A stretch of 64,000 bases of DNA from Mycolicibacterium sp. P9-22 (GCF_008329585.1 NZ_NPKP01000002.1:868001-932000); one strand, 5' to 3'. Counted from the first letter of the stretch, positions 9,334 to 18,791 are shown. The notes: generated by a model from the sequence alone, not told the origin. Translations and numbers: made by a program.

Positions 9334-10770
9334 GTGTCCAAGACGTACGTGGGATCGCGGGTGCGCCAGCTCCGCCGGGAGCGCGGCTTCAGTCAGGCTG
9401 CGCTGGCGCAGATGCTCGACATCTCCCCGAGCTACCTCAACCAGATCGAACACGATGTCCGCCCGCTGACCGTCGCCGTGCTGCTGCGCATCACCGAGGT
9501 TTTCGGGGTGGACGCCACCTTCTTCGCCTCCCAGGACGACACCCGGCTGGTCGCCGAGCTGCGCGAGGTCACCCTGGACCGCGACCTCGACATCGCCGTC
9601 GACCCAGCCGAGCTCGCCGATATCGTCAGCACCCATCCGGCGTTCGCGCGGGCGATGGTCAGCCTGCACCAGCGCTACCGGCTCACCAGCACCCAGTTGG
9701 CCGCCGTCTCCGAGGGCCGGTTCACCTCCGGGTCGGGCGCGGGTTCCGGGACCATCACCATGCCGCATGAAGAGGTGCGCGACTACTTCTATCAGCGGCA
9801 GAACTATCTGCACGAGCTCGACACCGCCGCCGAGGATCTGACCATCCGGATGCGGATGCACCGCGCCGAACTGACCCGCGAACTGTCCGACCGGTTGACC
9901 CGGGTGCACGGTGTGCGCATCGTGCGGCGCAGCGACCTCGGCGATCCGGTGCTGCACCGCTTCGACCCGGCGACCCGCACGCTGGAGATCGGCGGGCATC
10001 TGGCCAGCGGCCAGTACGTCTTCAAGCTGGCCGCCGAACTGGGCCACCTGGAATTCGGCGACCTGATCGACAAGCTGGTCGACGAGGGCAAGTTCACCAG
10101 CGACGAATCACGCACGCTGGCCCGGCTGGGACTGGCCAACTACGTCGCCGCTGCCACCGTGTTGCCCTACCGGCAGTTCCACGATGTGGCCGAGAAATTC
10201 CGTTACGACGTCGAACGGCTCTCGGCGTTTTACGCGGTGTCCTACGAGACCATCGCGCACCGGCTGTCCACCCTGCAGCGCCCGTCCATGCGCGGGGTGC
10301 CGCTGTCCTTCGTCCGGGTGGACCGGGCCGGGAACATGTCCAAACGCCAGTCCGCCACCGGTTTTCACTTCTCCTCCTCCGGCGGCACCTGCCCGCTGTG
10401 GAACGTCTACGAGACGTTCGCCAACCCCGGCAAGATCCTGGTGCAGATCGCCCAGATGCCCGACGGCCGCGATTACATGTGGGTGGCGCGCACCGTCGAG
10501 CGCCGCGCGTCACGCTATGGTCAGCCGGGTAAGACGTTCGCGATCGGCCTGGGCTGTGAGCTCCGACATGCGCACCGGCTGGTCTACTCGGAAGGGCTGG
10601 ATCTGTCCGGTGGCCCAAACGCTACGACGGCAACGCCGATCGGTGCCGGCTGCCGGGTGTGCGAACGTGACAACTGCCCACAGCGTGCGTTCCCGGCCCT
10701 CGGCAAGGCCCTCGACCTCGATGCACACCGCAGCACGGTGTCGCCCTATCTGGTGAAGCAGACGACATGA
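9334..10770 (+). CDS. ramB: Transcriptional regulator RamB
   Basis: The regulator of the acetate and glyoxylate genes. The 478-residue protein has an N-terminal XRE helix-turn-helix (residues ~8-62, FSQAALAQMLDISPSYLNQIE), a middle IrrE/M78-like region and a C-terminal DUF2083-type domain with a cysteine cluster (CRVCERDNCPQRAFP, near residue 450). This is the domain order of the RamB/ScfR family. GTG 9334 (VSKTYVGSRVRQL) matches the known N-terminus; an in-frame TTG at 9316 is less likely. A perfect dyad lies just upstream. The stop codon overlaps the ATG of the next gene (ATGA), so the two are translationally coupled. Confidence 0.96.
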   Translation: MSKTYVGSRVRQLRRERGFSQAALAQMLDISPSYLNQIEHDVRPLTVAVLLRITEVFGVDATFFASQDDTRLVAELREVTLDRDLDIAVDPAELADIVSTHPAFARAMVSLHQRYRLTSTQLAAVSEGRFTSGSGAGSGTITMPHEEVRDYFYQRQNYLHELDTAAEDLTIRMRMHRAELTRELSDRLTRVHGVRIVRRSDLGDPVLHRFDPATRTLEIGGHLASGQYVFKLAAELGHLEFGDLIDKLVDEGKFTSDESRTLARLGLANYVAAATVLPYRQFHDVAEKFRYDVERLSAFYAVSYETIAHRLSTLQRPSMRGVPLSFVRVDRAGNMSKRQSATGFHFSSSGGTCPLWNVYETFANPGKILVQIAQMPDGRDYMWVARTVERRASRYGQPGKTFAIGLGCELRHAHRLVYSEGLDLSGGPNATTATPIGAGCRVCERDNCPQRAFPALGKALDLDAHRSTVSPYLVKQTT

Positions 10771-11315
10771 CAGATTCCGATACCGCCCGCATCCCGCCCG
10801 GCGGGTTCCGCGAACTCGGCCCGCTCAATTGGGCCATCGCCAAGATCGGCGCCCGCGGCATCCGGGCCCCGAAGTTCCATCTGTTCAACGTGCTGGGCCA
10901 GCACCGGCTGCTGTTCCTGGCCTGGCTGCCGTTCTCCGGCTATCTGCTCTACGCGGGCAAGCTCGACCGCAAGGACGCCGAACTGGTGATCCTGCGGGTC
11001 GGGCATCTGCGCAACAGCGAGTACGAACTGCAGCAGCACCGCCGGCTGGCCCGCAGCCGCGGGTTGGACGCCACCGTGCAGGCCGCCATCTTCGAGGGTC
11101 CCGACGCGCCGGGCCTGACCCCGCATCAGCGGGTGCTGATCACCGCCACCGATGAGTTCGTCATCACCCGGTCCATGTCGGCCGAGACGTGGACCGCCCT
11201 GTCCAAGCTCTACAACCGCGCGCAGATCATCGAATTCTGCACCCTCGCCGGGCAATACGACGCATTGGCGGCAACGATGGCGACATTGCGCATCCCGCTG
11301 GACTTCCCGGATTAG
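10767..11315 (+). CDS. Carboxymuconolactone decarboxylase-like (AhpD fold) protein (Rv0464c-like)
   Basis: A 182-residue protein of the CMD/AhpD-like superfamily, an all-helical fold often used in peroxidase or decarboxylase roles. The family segment LDRKDAELVILRVGHLRNSEYELQQH is seen at about residues 68-95 in shorter blocks, with the conserved H in EYELQQH. The CxxC redox pair of true AhpD is absent: the place has S-E-Y-E. A peroxidase role is therefore doubtful and the activity unknown. It is coupled to ramB by an ATGA overlap. Confidence 0.85.
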   Translation: MTDSDTARIPPGGFRELGPLNWAIAKIGARGIRAPKFHLFNVLGQHRLLFLAWLPFSGYLLYAGKLDRKDAELVILRVGHLRNSEYELQQHRRLARSRGLDATVQAAIFEGPDAPGLTPHQRVLITATDEFVITRSMSAETWTALSKLYNRAQIIEFCTLAGQYDALAATMATLRIPLDFPD

Positions 11316-11340
11316 ACGGCGTCAGAGGTACGGCGGGCTG

Positions 11341-11351
11341 GAGCGTAGCGA
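11341..11351 (+). repeat. GAGCGNAGCGA element
   Basis: Exact core GAGCGTAGCGA followed by CCCGGGG, in the gap between two convergent genes. One of at least five exact copies of this short dispersed motif in the window. Confidence 0.6.
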
Positions 11352-11359
11352 CCCGGGGC

Positions 11360-11635
11360 CTAAAGGTACGTCACGCCGAGTACGACGAGCGTGAGCAACA
11401 TCGGGGCGACCGGCACCGACCACAAGAACGCCGTCCAGACCTGATCCTTGCGCTGATACGCACGCCAGCCGAACCAGGCTACGGCGGCCGACAGCACGGT
11501 GATCACCGCCGAGGTGATGAGCACCCAGAAGCTGACCTCGCTGGTGTTGATGGCCAGCGTGATGGCCAGCAACCACAGCATGTGGCCGATCACCAGGCCA
11601 CCGACGGCGGCGACGATCACTGCCCGGGTCGGCAT
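11360..11635 (-). CDS. Small membrane protein (Rv0463-like)
   Basis: A 91-residue protein that is mostly hydrophobic, with about three transmembrane segments (residues ~5-28, ~36-55 and ~68-90) and a short basic loop (RAYQRKDQ). No signature identifies its function. It lies 10 bases downstream of lpdC on the same strand, as in M. tuberculosis, so it is probably co-expressed with lpdC. Confidence 0.8.
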   Translation of the reverse strand: MPTRAVIVAAVGGLVIGHMLWLLAITLAINTSEVSFWVLITSAVITVLSAAVAWFGWRAYQRKDQVWTAFLWSVPVAPMLLTLVVLGVTYL

Positions 11636-11645
11636 GAAGCCCCGA

Positions 11646-13040
11646 TCAGAAGTTGATCATGTGGCCGGCCAGGCCGTGGATGGCTTCCTGCAGCGCCTCG
11701 GACAGGGTCGGGTGGGTGTGCACGTTGCGGGTCAGCTCGTTGACGGTCAGGTCCCACTTCTGGGCCAGCGTCAGTTCGGGCAGCAGCTCGGAGACGTCGG
11801 GCCCGATCAGGTGCCCGCCCAGCAGCTCACCGTACTTGGTGTCGGCGATCAGCTTGACGAAACCGACGGGGTCGGCCAGCCCGTGCGCCTTGCCGTTGGC
11901 CGTGAACGGGAACTTGGCGACCTTGACGTCGTAGCCCTCTTCCCTGGCCTGCTCCTCGGTGAGACCGAAGCTGGCGACCTGCGGCTGGCAGAAGGTGGCG
12001 CGCGGCATCATGCGGTAGTCACCCAGGGTCAGTGTCTCGGCGCCGGCGATCGTCTCGGCGGCCACCACGCCCTGCGCCTCGGCCACGTGAGCGAGCTGCA
12101 GCTTGCTGGTCACATCGCCGATGGCATAGATGTGGCCCACGTTGGTGCGCATGTGGTCGTCGATGTCGATGGCCTTGCGCTCGGTGAGCGCCACCCCGGT
12201 GTTCTCCAGGCCGAAGCCCTCGATGTTCGGCGCAAAACCGATGGCCTGCAACACCTTATCGGCCTTGAGCTGCTCGGACTTGCCGTCCTTGGACACCGTC
12301 ACCGTGACGGTGGACCCGTCGTCCTCGATGGTCTCGACCTTGGTGCCGGTCAGGATCTTCACGCCCAGTTTCTTGTACTGCTTCTCGATCTCCTTGGAGA
12401 CCTCGGCGTCCTCGTTGGGCAGCGCGCGCGGCAGGAACTCGACGATGGTGACGTCGACGCCGTAGTTCTTCAGTACGTAGGCGAACTCCATGCCGATCGC
12501 TCCGGCGCCGGCGATGATGATCGACCCGGGCAGATCGCGGGACAGGATCTGCTTTTCGTAGGTGACGACGTTCTCCGACAGTGACGTGCCGGGCACCAGG
12601 CGGGTGGACGACCCGGTCGCGATGATCGCGTTGTCGAAGGTGACGTCCTCGGTGCCGCCCTCGTTCAGGTCGACGGTCAGACCGTTGGGCCCGGTGAACT
12701 TGCCGTAACCGTGGATCTCGGTGATCTTGTTCTTCTTCATCAGGAAGTGCACACCGGCGACGCGGCCGTCGGCCACCTTGCGGCTGCGATCGAAGGCGGC
12801 ACCGAAATCGAAGGTGGCCTCCCCGCTGATGCCGAAGGTCTTGGCTTCCTTGGTGAAGATGTGGGCCAGCTCGGCGTTGCGCAGCAGCGCCTTGGACGGG
12901 ATGCACCCCACGTTCAGGCAGACGCCGCCCCAGTACTTGGGTTCGACGATCGCGGTGTTCAGGCCGAGTTGGGCAGCGCGAATGGCCGCCACATATCCGC
13001 CGGGGCCAGCTCCGAGTACGACGACGTCATAGTGGGTCAC
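11646..13040 (-). CDS. lpdC: Dihydrolipoamide dehydrogenase LpdC
   Basis: The FAD-dependent E3 subunit that reoxidises lipoamide in pyruvate and branched-chain ketoacid dehydrogenases and, in mycobacteria, serves the peroxynitrite reductase/peroxidase complex. The 464-residue protein has an N-terminal FAD motif [12 protein letters not shown], the redox-active CLNVGC pair at about residues 41-46, an NAD motif GAGAIGMEF, and the C-terminal catalytic [12 protein letters not shown] 13040 (VTHYDVVV) gives the known mycobacterial length; the longer open frame upstream has no homology. It is divergent from the cmaA-like gene across 160 bases. Confidence 0.97.
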   Translation of the reverse strand: MTHYDVVVLGAGPGGYVAAIRAAQLGLNTAIVEPKYWGGVCLNVGCIPSKALLRNAELAHIFTKEAKTFGISGEATFDFGAAFDRSRKVADGRVAGVHFLMKKNKITEIHGYGKFTGPNGLTVDLNEGGTEDVTFDNAIIATGSSTRLVPGTSLSENVVTYEKQILSRDLPGSIIIAGAGAIGMEFAYVLKNYGVDVTIVEFLPRALPNEDAEVSKEIEKQYKKLGVKILTGTKVETIEDDGSTVTVTVSKDGKSEQLKADKVLQAIGFAPNIEGFGLENTGVALTERKAIDIDDHMRTNVGHIYAIGDVTSKLQLAHVAEAQGVVAAETIAGAETLTLGDYRMMPRATFCQPQVASFGLTEEQAREEGYDVKVAKFPFTANGKAHGLADPVGFVKLIADTKYGELLGGHLIGPDVSELLPELTLAQKWDLTVNELTRNVHTHPTLSEALQEAIHGLAGHMINF

Positions 13041-13200
13041 GGCTACCACCTTATCGGTGCTCGATGGGGCCCCGTTTGGTGCCCGAGTTTCGCATCGGGC
13101 CGATCTGGGTAACGCTAAGCGGGCATTCCGACCGATCCGGACGCTCCGTGGTTTCGAATGACTGAGGATGTGTCGCGTTGCGACCAAGAGGGGGACCGCC

Positions 13201-14067
13201 ATGCCTAACAAATTGACGCCGCACTTCCAAGACGTCCAGGCCCACTACGACCTTTCCGACGAGTTCTTCCAGCTGTTCCTGGATCCGACGCAGACCTACA
13301 GCTGCGCGTACTTCGAGCGTGACGACATGACTCTGGAGCAGGCACAGCTGGCCAAGATCGATCTGGCGCTGGGCAAGCTGGGTCTGCAGCCGGGGATGAC
13401 ACTGCTCGACATCGGCTGCGGCTGGGGCGCCACCATGCGGCGCGCGGTGGAGAAATACGACGTCAACGTCGTGGGTCTGACGTTGTCGAAGAACCAGGCC
13501 GCCCATGTGCAGCGCAGCTTCGACGCGATGGACAGCTCCAGGGACCGGCGGGTGCTGTTGCAGGGCTGGGAGCAGTTCAGTGAACCGGTCGACCGGATCG
13601 TCTCCATCGGCGCGTTCGAGCATTTCGGTTTCGATCGTTACCCGGATTTCTTCCGGATGGCCCACGACGCGCTGCCCGCCGACGGCGTGATGCTGCTGCA
13701 CACCATCTGCGCGTTCAACCCGGTGCACGCGAAGGAGCACGGCATCCCGGTCACCTTCGAGCTGGCCCGCTTCGTGAAATTCATCATCACCGAGATCTTC
13801 CCGGGCGGCCGCCTGCCGTCGGTGGAGATGGTCAAGGAGAAGGCCGCGGAGGGCAAGTTCACCCTGACCCGCGAGCAGTCCCTGCAGCCGCACTATGCCA
13901 AGACCCTCGACATCTGGGCCGAAGCGCTGGAGCGGCACAAGGAAGAGGCCATCGCCATCCAGTCCGAAGAGGTCTACGAGCGCTACATGAAATATCTCAC
14001 CGGCTGCGCGAAGACGTTCCGTCTCCGCCAGACCGACGTCGTGCAGTTCACCCTGGCGAAAGGCTGA
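13201..14067 (+). CDS. Cyclopropane mycolic acid synthase (CmaA1-like)
   Basis: A second SAM-dependent mycolic acid methyltransferase, 288 residues, starting at ATG 13201 behind a strong AGAGGGGGA ribosome site. The SAM motif [10 protein letters not shown] is at about residues 68-77; [39 protein letters not shown] and [12 protein letters not shown] follow. GAFEHFG and the [12 protein letters not shown]-terminus group it with CmaA1/CmaA2 and MmaA enzymes rather than with UmaA. I do not assign it to one of these: the ring position made (cis or trans, proximal or distal) cannot be read here. It is not next to its usual paralogs, and its 3' end overlaps the convergent ABC ATPase gene by 20 bases. 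Confidence 0.88.
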   Translation: MPNKLTPHFQDVQAHYDLSDEFFQLFLDPTQTYSCAYFERDDMTLEQAQLAKIDLALGKLGLQPGMTLLDIGCGWGATMRRAVEKYDVNVVGLTLSKNQAAHVQRSFDAMDSSRDRRVLLQGWEQFSEPVDRIVSIGAFEHFGFDRYPDFFRMAHDALPADGVMLLHTICAFNPVHAKEHGIPVTFELARFVKFIITEIFPGGRLPSVEMVKEKAAEGKFTLTREQSLQPHYAKTLDIWAEALERHKEEAIAIQSEEVYERYMKYLTGCAKTFRLRQTDVVQFTLAKG

Positions 14068-14659
14068 GTTGCCGGTCCGCGAGCGCCGCGATCAGCTCGG
14101 GGTCATGACTGACCACGATCACCACGGCGCCGCCGGCCGCGATCTCCTGCAGTGATCGCAGCACCGACGACGACGCGATCGGGTCCAGCATCGCGGTCGG
14201 TTCATCGCAGAGCACCGTGCTCGCGGATTGCCCGAGCACCCGGGCCAGACAGGCGCGCTGCACCTGCCCGTCGCTGACCTGTCCCGGATACCGTTGCAGC
14301 AGAGCGGCATCCAGGCCGACCCGCACGGCGAGTTCATCGGCGGTGTCCGGTGCACCGCGGATGGTGGCGGGTTCGGCGATGATCCGGCGCAGCGTCCAAC
14401 GCGGGTTGCAGACCAGGCGGGGATGCTGAGCGAGCAACGCGATCGATCCCGTGGGCGCGACGGGTGCTGCCCCGTAGTGCACCGTCCCACGGTCGGGAAC
14501 CTGCAGACCGGCCAGCACCCGCAGCAGAGTCGTCTTGCCGCTGCCCGATGCTCCGGTGACCCCGGTGATCGTCCCGGGGGGCGCGTCCAGATCGACGCCG
14601 TCGAGCACGACGGTTCCCCCGAAGGACACGCTCACCCCGGCGGCCCGCACACCGTTCAT
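14048..14659 (-). CDS. ABC importer ATP-binding protein, DppF-like
   Basis: Second ATPase of a peptide/nickel-class importer, 203 residues. It has a P-loop GASGSGKTT (residues ~36-44), a Q-loop segment LLAQHPR, and Walker B VLCDEPTAMLD. The ABC signature reads VSDGQVQRA instead of LSGGQxQR, so glycine 1 of the signature is aspartate. The protein is shorter than typical DppF (~300 residues) because it lacks the C-terminal OppF extension. Its start overlaps the upstream ATPase gene by four bases (ATGA), and its end overlaps the convergent methyltransferase gene by 20. Confidence 0.88.
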   Translation of the reverse strand: MNGVRAAGVSVSFGGTVVLDGVDLDAPPGTITGVTGASGSGKTTLLRVLAGLQVPDRGTVHYGAAPVAPTGSIALLAQHPRLVCNPRWTLRRIIAEPATIRGAPDTADELAVRVGLDAALLQRYPGQVSDGQVQRACLARVLGQSASTVLCDEPTAMLDPIASSSVLRSLQEIAAGGAVVIVVSHDPELIAALADRQLSLSPG

Positions 14660-15411
14660 GCCGGCACCTCCCGCAGCATGGCCTGCGTGTAGGGGTCATC
14701 GCCGGCAAGCGCTTCGTCCAGCGGCAGTTGCCGGCGCACCACACCCTTTGCCATCACCGCGACATCGGCGCAGACGGCGGCGCGCAACAGGGACGGCATG
14801 TCGTGGGTGATCACCAGGACGGCCGCACCGTCGGCGGCGGCCGCACCGAGCAGTCGCCAGATCACCGCGGCGTTCTCCGGGTCCAGCGCAGAGGTCGGTT
14901 CGTCGGCCAGCAGCAGACCCGGGCGTCCCGCGATCGCGGCCGCGATGGCCGCGCGCTGGGCCATGCCACCGGACAGCTCGTGCGGGTAGCGGCGCAGCGC
15001 ATCGGCGGGCAGCGCGACGGCGGCACACAGCTGGGCGGGCGTCCGGTCGGCGGCCAATCGCTCGCACACCTCGCCGAGCTGGGCGCCGACGGTACGCACG
15101 GGGGTGAACGAAGTGGCCGCAGACTGCGGCACCAGCCCCACCCGGCTGCCTCGCAGCCGACGCCAGGCGTTCTCGTCATCGTGAGCTATCTGATTGCCGC
15201 CCAACAGTATTCGCCCCGACACCCGGGACCCCGGCGGCATCAGACCGCTCAGCGCGGCGGCGACCAGCGACTTGCCGCAACCGGATTCGCCGATCAGCGC
15301 GGTGACCCGCCCGGCGGGCACGTCCAGGTCCACCCCGTCGAGCACCCGCACCGTGTGCGTCCCGCGGCGCCGGACCGCGATGTCCACCGTCAAGCCTTCG
15401 ATCCTGTTCAC
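14656..15411 (-). CDS. ABC importer ATP-binding protein, DppD-like
   Basis: First ATPase of the importer, 251 residues. P-loop GESGCGKS (residues ~39-46), Q-loop VPQSA, signature LSGGMAQRAAIA and Walker B LLLADEPTSALD are all canonical, followed by the H-loop VITHDM. It ends with the YTQAMLREVP segment typical of Dpp/Nik ATPases, though the Fe-S type C-terminal extension of some DppD proteins is missing. It overlaps both neighbours by four bases, so the five genes form one operon. Confidence 0.92.
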   Translation of the reverse strand: MNRIEGLTVDIAVRRRGTHTVRVLDGVDLDVPAGRVTALIGESGCGKSLVAAALSGLMPPGSRVSGRILLGGNQIAHDDENAWRRLRGSRVGLVPQSAATSFTPVRTVGAQLGEVCERLAADRTPAQLCAAVALPADALRRYPHELSGGMAQRAAIAAAIAGRPGLLLADEPTSALDPENAAVIWRLLGAAAADGAAVLVITHDMPSLLRAAVCADVAVMAKGVVRRQLPLDEALAGDDPYTQAMLREVPA

Positions 15412-16208
15412 CAGACCTGTCCCACCGGTGGACGGTGGCGCTCACGCACCAGGGTGCCGGCGGCCGCGAACGCCAGTGCGGTCACGATGAGCGCCGCCGC
15501 GGGCGCCACCAGCGTCCACCACGCGCCGGTCAGCACATCGCCGCGGGCCTCGCTGAGCAGCGTGCCCAGGCTGGCCCGGTCCGGGGAGAGCCCGACGCCC
15601 AGGAACGACAGGGTGGATTCGTGCCACACCGCGTGCGGCAGCAGCATGACCATGGCCACCAGCGCCTGGCCGGTCACCGCGGGCAGCAGATGGCCGCGGG
15701 CGATGAACCAGCGGGAAGCGCCGGCCAGCCGCGAGGCCTGTATCCAGCCCGCGTCGGCGACCGCCAACAGTTCCGCGCGGACCACCCTGGCCACCGCGGG
15801 CCAGTGCGTGAGTGCGATCGAGGCGATGATGGCCAGCGGTTCCCCCCGCCACATGGCTGCGATCACGATGCCGACCACCAGATGCGGCAACGCATTGAAC
15901 CCGTCGACCAGCCGCATCACCGCGGCGTCGACCCATCCGCCCCGCAGCGCGGCGGCTACCCCGATGGTGAGGCCCAGTGCGGTGGCCACTGCCGCGCACA
16001 CCACGGCGATCACCAGCGAGACCCGCAGCCCCTCGGCGGTACGGACCAGCAGGTCATACCCGGAATGGTCGGTGCCCGCGAGGTGTCCGGCGCCGGGCGG
16101 CCGCAGTGCCGCCGCGAAATCGGCGACCTGCTCCCCGGCCACCAGCGGGATGCCGACGGCGGCCACCGCGATGACAGCGAGCACGATCCATGGCCATCTC
16201 ATGCCCAT
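15408..16208 (-). CDS. ABC importer permease, DppC-like
   Basis: Second membrane subunit of the importer, 266 residues with about six transmembrane segments. A DppC-type domain (GTDHSGYDLLVRTAEG, then the EAA-like loop ARLAGASRWFIARGHLLPA) is recognisable. ATG 16208 or 16202 (MGMRWPWIVLAVIAV) gives a clean first transmembrane segment; the open frame upstream overlaps the DppB gene and reads as low-complexity Arg/Cys. A degenerate GAGCGNAGCGA element (16212-16222) fills the 25-base gap to the DppB stop. Confidence 0.88.
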   Translation of the reverse strand: MGMRWPWIVLAVIAVAAVGIPLVAGEQVADFAAALRPPGAGHLAGTDHSGYDLLVRTAEGLRVSLVIAVVCAAVATALGLTIGVAAALRGGWVDAAVMRLVDGFNALPHLVVGIVIAAMWRGEPLAIIASIALTHWPAVARVVRAELLAVADAGWIQASRLAGASRWFIARGHLLPAVTGQALVAMVMLLPHAVWHESTLSFLGVGLSPDRASLGTLLSEARGDVLTGAWWTLVAPAAALIVTALAFAAAGTLVRERHRPPVGQVW

Positions 16209-16211
16209 CCA

Positions 16212-16222
16212 TCGATTCGCTC
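16212..16222 (-). repeat. Degenerate GAGCGNAGCGA element
   Basis: GAGCGAATCGA on the minus strand, one mismatch from the core, in the short gap between the two permease genes. Confidence 0.4.
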
Positions 16223-16233
16223 GCAAGCTTCGC

Positions 16234-17238
16234 TCATGCCGCGATCCGCACCCTCGGGTCGATGGCCATCGCCGCGGCATCCGACAGTGCCGACCCGGCC
16301 AGCACCGCGAGCGCGGCACCGACGGTCAGCGCGGCGAGCAGCGGAAAGTCGAGGGCCGCAGCAGATTCCACCAACACCGCGGCCATCCCGGGCCAGCCGA
16401 AGACCGTCTCGACGACGGCAGCGCCGGCGATCAGCTCGGGCAGCCGGGTGCCCAGCAGCGCCAGCGTCGGCAGCACCGACACCGGTGCCACGTGACCGCG
16501 CAGCAGCGCCCAGCCGTGCACACCGCGGGCCCGTGCCCCGCGCACCGCGTCGGATTGGGTGCTCGCCGCCACCGCCGTGCGGGTGGTCAGCAGCAGCCAC
16601 GGGATCTGGGACACCGTCAGCGCGATCCACGGCAGGACGGCGTGGCTCAGCACACCGGTGACGGTGTAGTCCGCACCCGGCGCCACCGCACCGGAGGCCG
16701 GCAGCCAGCGCAGCCCGACCGCGACCACCAACACCAGGCCCAGGGACACCACGAAGGGCGGCACCGCGGCGAACGCCACCGCGACCCCGGTGGTGAGCCG
16801 GTCGATGATTCCGCCGCTGTGCATCCCGGCGACACAGCCCGCCAGGATCGCCACCACCGCGGCGGTCAGCAACGCGGCTCCGGACAGCAGCAGGGTGAAC
16901 GGCATCCGTTCGGCGAGCACGGTGGCCACCGACCGGGACTGGGTCGAGGACCAGCCCAGGTCACCGTGCGCCAAGCCGTCCAGCCACCGCCACCATGCCC
17001 GCCACCACGGCATATCGGTCTCATAGGCGGCCCGCATCGCCGTGCGCTGGGCCTGGGTGGCGAACTGGTAGTCCGAACCCAGGTAGGCGGCCAGGGGGTC
17101 GAACGGTGACAGCGAGGCCACCCAGAACATGGCCGCCGAGGTCGCCAGGGTCAGCGGGACCGCGACGGCGACGCGGATCGCGAGCAGTTTCAGCGGCGGG
17201 CAGGAGCGGAGCGACCCGGGGATTTTCACCGCTTCCAT
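16234..17238 (-). CDS. ABC importer permease, DppB-like
   Basis: First membrane subunit of the importer, 334 residues with about six transmembrane segments. The DppB pattern is visible: a periplasmic region with DLGWSSTQSRSVATVLAER in blocks, FAAVPPFVVSLGLVLVVAV, and the EAA-type loop RGARARGVHGWALLRGHV. The ATG at 17238 overlaps the binding-protein gene by 13 bases; a GTG at 17229 overlapping its stop as GTGA is equally plausible. The N-terminus (IPGSLRSCPPLK) is partly encoded by a GAGCGNAGCGA repeat, so the start region may be recent sequence. Confidence 0.88.
   Translation of the reverse strand: MEAVKIPGSLRSCPPLKLLAIRVAVAVPLTLATSAAMFWVASLSPFDPLAAYLGSDYQFATQAQRTAMRAAYETDMPWWRAWWRWLDGLAHGDLGWSSTQSRSVATVLAERMPFTLLLSGAALLTAAVVAILAGCVAGMHSGGIIDRLTTGVAVAFAAVPPFVVSLGLVLVVAVGLRWLPASGAVAPGADYTVTGVLSHAVLPWIALTVSQIPWLLLTTRTAVAASTQSDAVRGARARGVHGWALLRGHVAPVSVLPTLALLGTRLPELIAGAAVVETVFGWPGMAAVLVESAAALDFPLLAALTVGAALAVLAGSALSDAAAMAIDPRVRIAA
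17204..17214 (+). repeat. GAGCGNAGCGA element inside the DppB start region
   Basis: Exact core GAGCGGAGCGA followed by CCCGGGG, as in the copy at 11341. It lies in the coding sequence of the permease N-terminus, 12 bases from the binding-protein stop codon. Confidence 0.6.
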
Positions 17239-18791
17239 GCAGCCACGTTCCACCACGGGCCCCACCCGACCCCGTGCGAATGCGGTTCCAGGATGGGCGC
17301 GCTCTGCTGCCAGCCCAGATCCCGGTAGCCGTAGGTGTGGTCGAGGAACACCAGGAAGACCTGCGATGGCTCGGCGGCATAGGTGGCCTGGATCCGGCGG
17401 TACAACTCGTCCTTGCCGGCTCCGGACGCGGACGCACTCGCCTTTGTCAGCAGCTCGTCGAGCCCGGGCGCGGTGAAGTCACCGGGGTTGGAGTACGGCG
17501 ATGCGCCCGGCACCCGGGTGTGCAGGGTGTCATGGACCTGCGAGTCGATGCTGTAGGGCGTGGAACCGCCACCGAGCAGCACCGCAGCATCATCGAAGCG
17601 CGTGTCGATCTCGTCCCAGCTGCTGCCCCGCGGCCGGATTTCGATGCCGAGCGGCTTCATCGCCGCCGCGAAGGCCACCGAGATATCCCGCCGCAGGGTG
17701 TCCTGCGCGTTGTACAGCAGTTCGAAAGTGGCTCGCGCGCCGTCCTTTTCCCGTATCTGGTCGTCCCCGGCACGCCAGCCGGCGTCGTCGAGCAGCGCGC
17801 CGGCCCGACCGAGGTCGAATCGGTACTCCGCCTCGGGGTTGTAGGCGGGGCCATAGACGGCGGCCACCGGCGTGCTCGCGACCCGGCCGTAGCCGGCCAG
17901 CACATCGCGAACCAGCGCCTCGCGGTCCACACCGATGTTCATCGCCAGCCGCGCCTTCGGGTCCGCGGTGAACGGATTGCCCGCGGGCAGCGCCACCCCG
18001 CGCCAGTCCGCCGACGCGACGCCGACGGTCTGGATGCCGTCGCGCTTGATGGAGTCGACGAGCCGCGGCGGCAGGCTGGTGCCGTCGGCCGAGCCGGCGA
18101 CCATCGCCTGCGCCCGGGCGTTGTCATCGGGGGTGTAGGTGTAGACGACACGCGTGACCCGGGCGGGCTCACCCCAGTAGTCGTCGCGGGCCACCATGAC
18201 GGCCTGGTCCGGGCGCAGGCTTTCCAGCCGGTACGGGCCGGTGCCCACCGGGTCGGTGTTCACCGCCCAGTCGGCGGCCGGGATGTCCTCGACCTTCTCC
18301 GAGGGCAGGATGCCCAGCAACAGGTAGGGCCGCGGGTCGGCGGCGGTGGTCAGTTCGACGGTGACGGCGCCGGGACCGTCGGCGCTGACACGCACGATCG
18401 GGGCGACCGACGTCGCGATCGCGGAGGCGACGGCCGGATCGCGCACCGCGTCGTAGGTGGCGACGACGTCGGCGGAGCCGAAGGCGCTGCCGTCGGAGAA
18501 CGTGACGCCGGAACGCAACGGCAGGCGCCAGGTGTTGGGCCCCGCGGGTTGCGGGAGTTCGGCGGCCAACGCCGGAACCAGGTCGGGCAGCGAGGTGTCA
18601 GTGGTGGCGGCCGGCCGGTATAGCCCGTCGTAGAGCGGGGAGACACCGGTCTCCCCGTAGCCGTTGACCGGGTTGTACCCGCCGAGTTCGTACCCGTCGG
18701 AGAGCACGATCTGGTCGGCGCCGGTGTCGTCGGATGGTGCGGCACACCCCGCCAGCAGCACAACGGCCAGCGCGACGGCCGGGAACTTCAT
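17226..18791 (-). CDS. ABC importer substrate-binding lipoprotein (family 5)
   Basis: The solute-binding protein of the importer, 521 residues. ATG 18791 opens a lipoprotein signal peptide ending in the lipobox LLAGC, so the mature protein is tethered to the membrane by lipid. The SBP family 5 layout (YNPVNGYGETGVSPLYDGL, then FSDGSAFGSADVVATYDAV, TDPVGTGPYRLES) places it with peptide, nickel and metallophore binding proteins. Substrate is not certain. The start codon lies in the 3' arm of a perfect 10-base inverted repeat. The DUF779 gene ends 31 bases upstream on the same strand. Confidence 0.92.
   Translation of the reverse strand: MKFPAVALAVVLLAGCAAPSDDTGADQIVLSDGYELGGYNPVNGYGETGVSPLYDGLYRPAATTDTSLPDLVPALAAELPQPAGPNTWRLPLRSGVTFSDGSAFGSADVVATYDAVRDPAVASAIATSVAPIVRVSADGPGAVTVELTTAADPRPYLLLGILPSEKVEDIPAADWAVNTDPVGTGPYRLESLRPDQAVMVARDDYWGEPARVTRVVYTYTPDDNARAQAMVAGSADGTSLPPRLVDSIKRDGIQTVGVASADWRGVALPAGNPFTADPKARLAMNIGVDREALVRDVLAGYGRVASTPVAAVYGPAYNPEAEYRFDLGRAGALLDDAGWRAGDDQIREKDGARATFELLYNAQDTLRRDISVAFAAAMKPLGIEIRPRGSSWDEIDTRFDDAAVLLGGGSTPYSIDSQVHDTLHTRVPGASPYSNPGDFTAPGLDELLTKASASASGAGKDELYRRIQATYAAEPSQVFLVFLDHTYGYRDLGWQQSAPILEPHSHGVGWGPWWNVAAWKR

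Noticed and set aside
14728..17109. 793-codon + strand open frame
   Set aside because: Antisense to the ABC importer genes, Arg/Gly/Gln-rich composition and no domain pattern.
16995..18623. 542-codon + strand open frame
   Set aside because: Antisense to the binding-protein gene, whose lipobox and family-5 pattern are clear.
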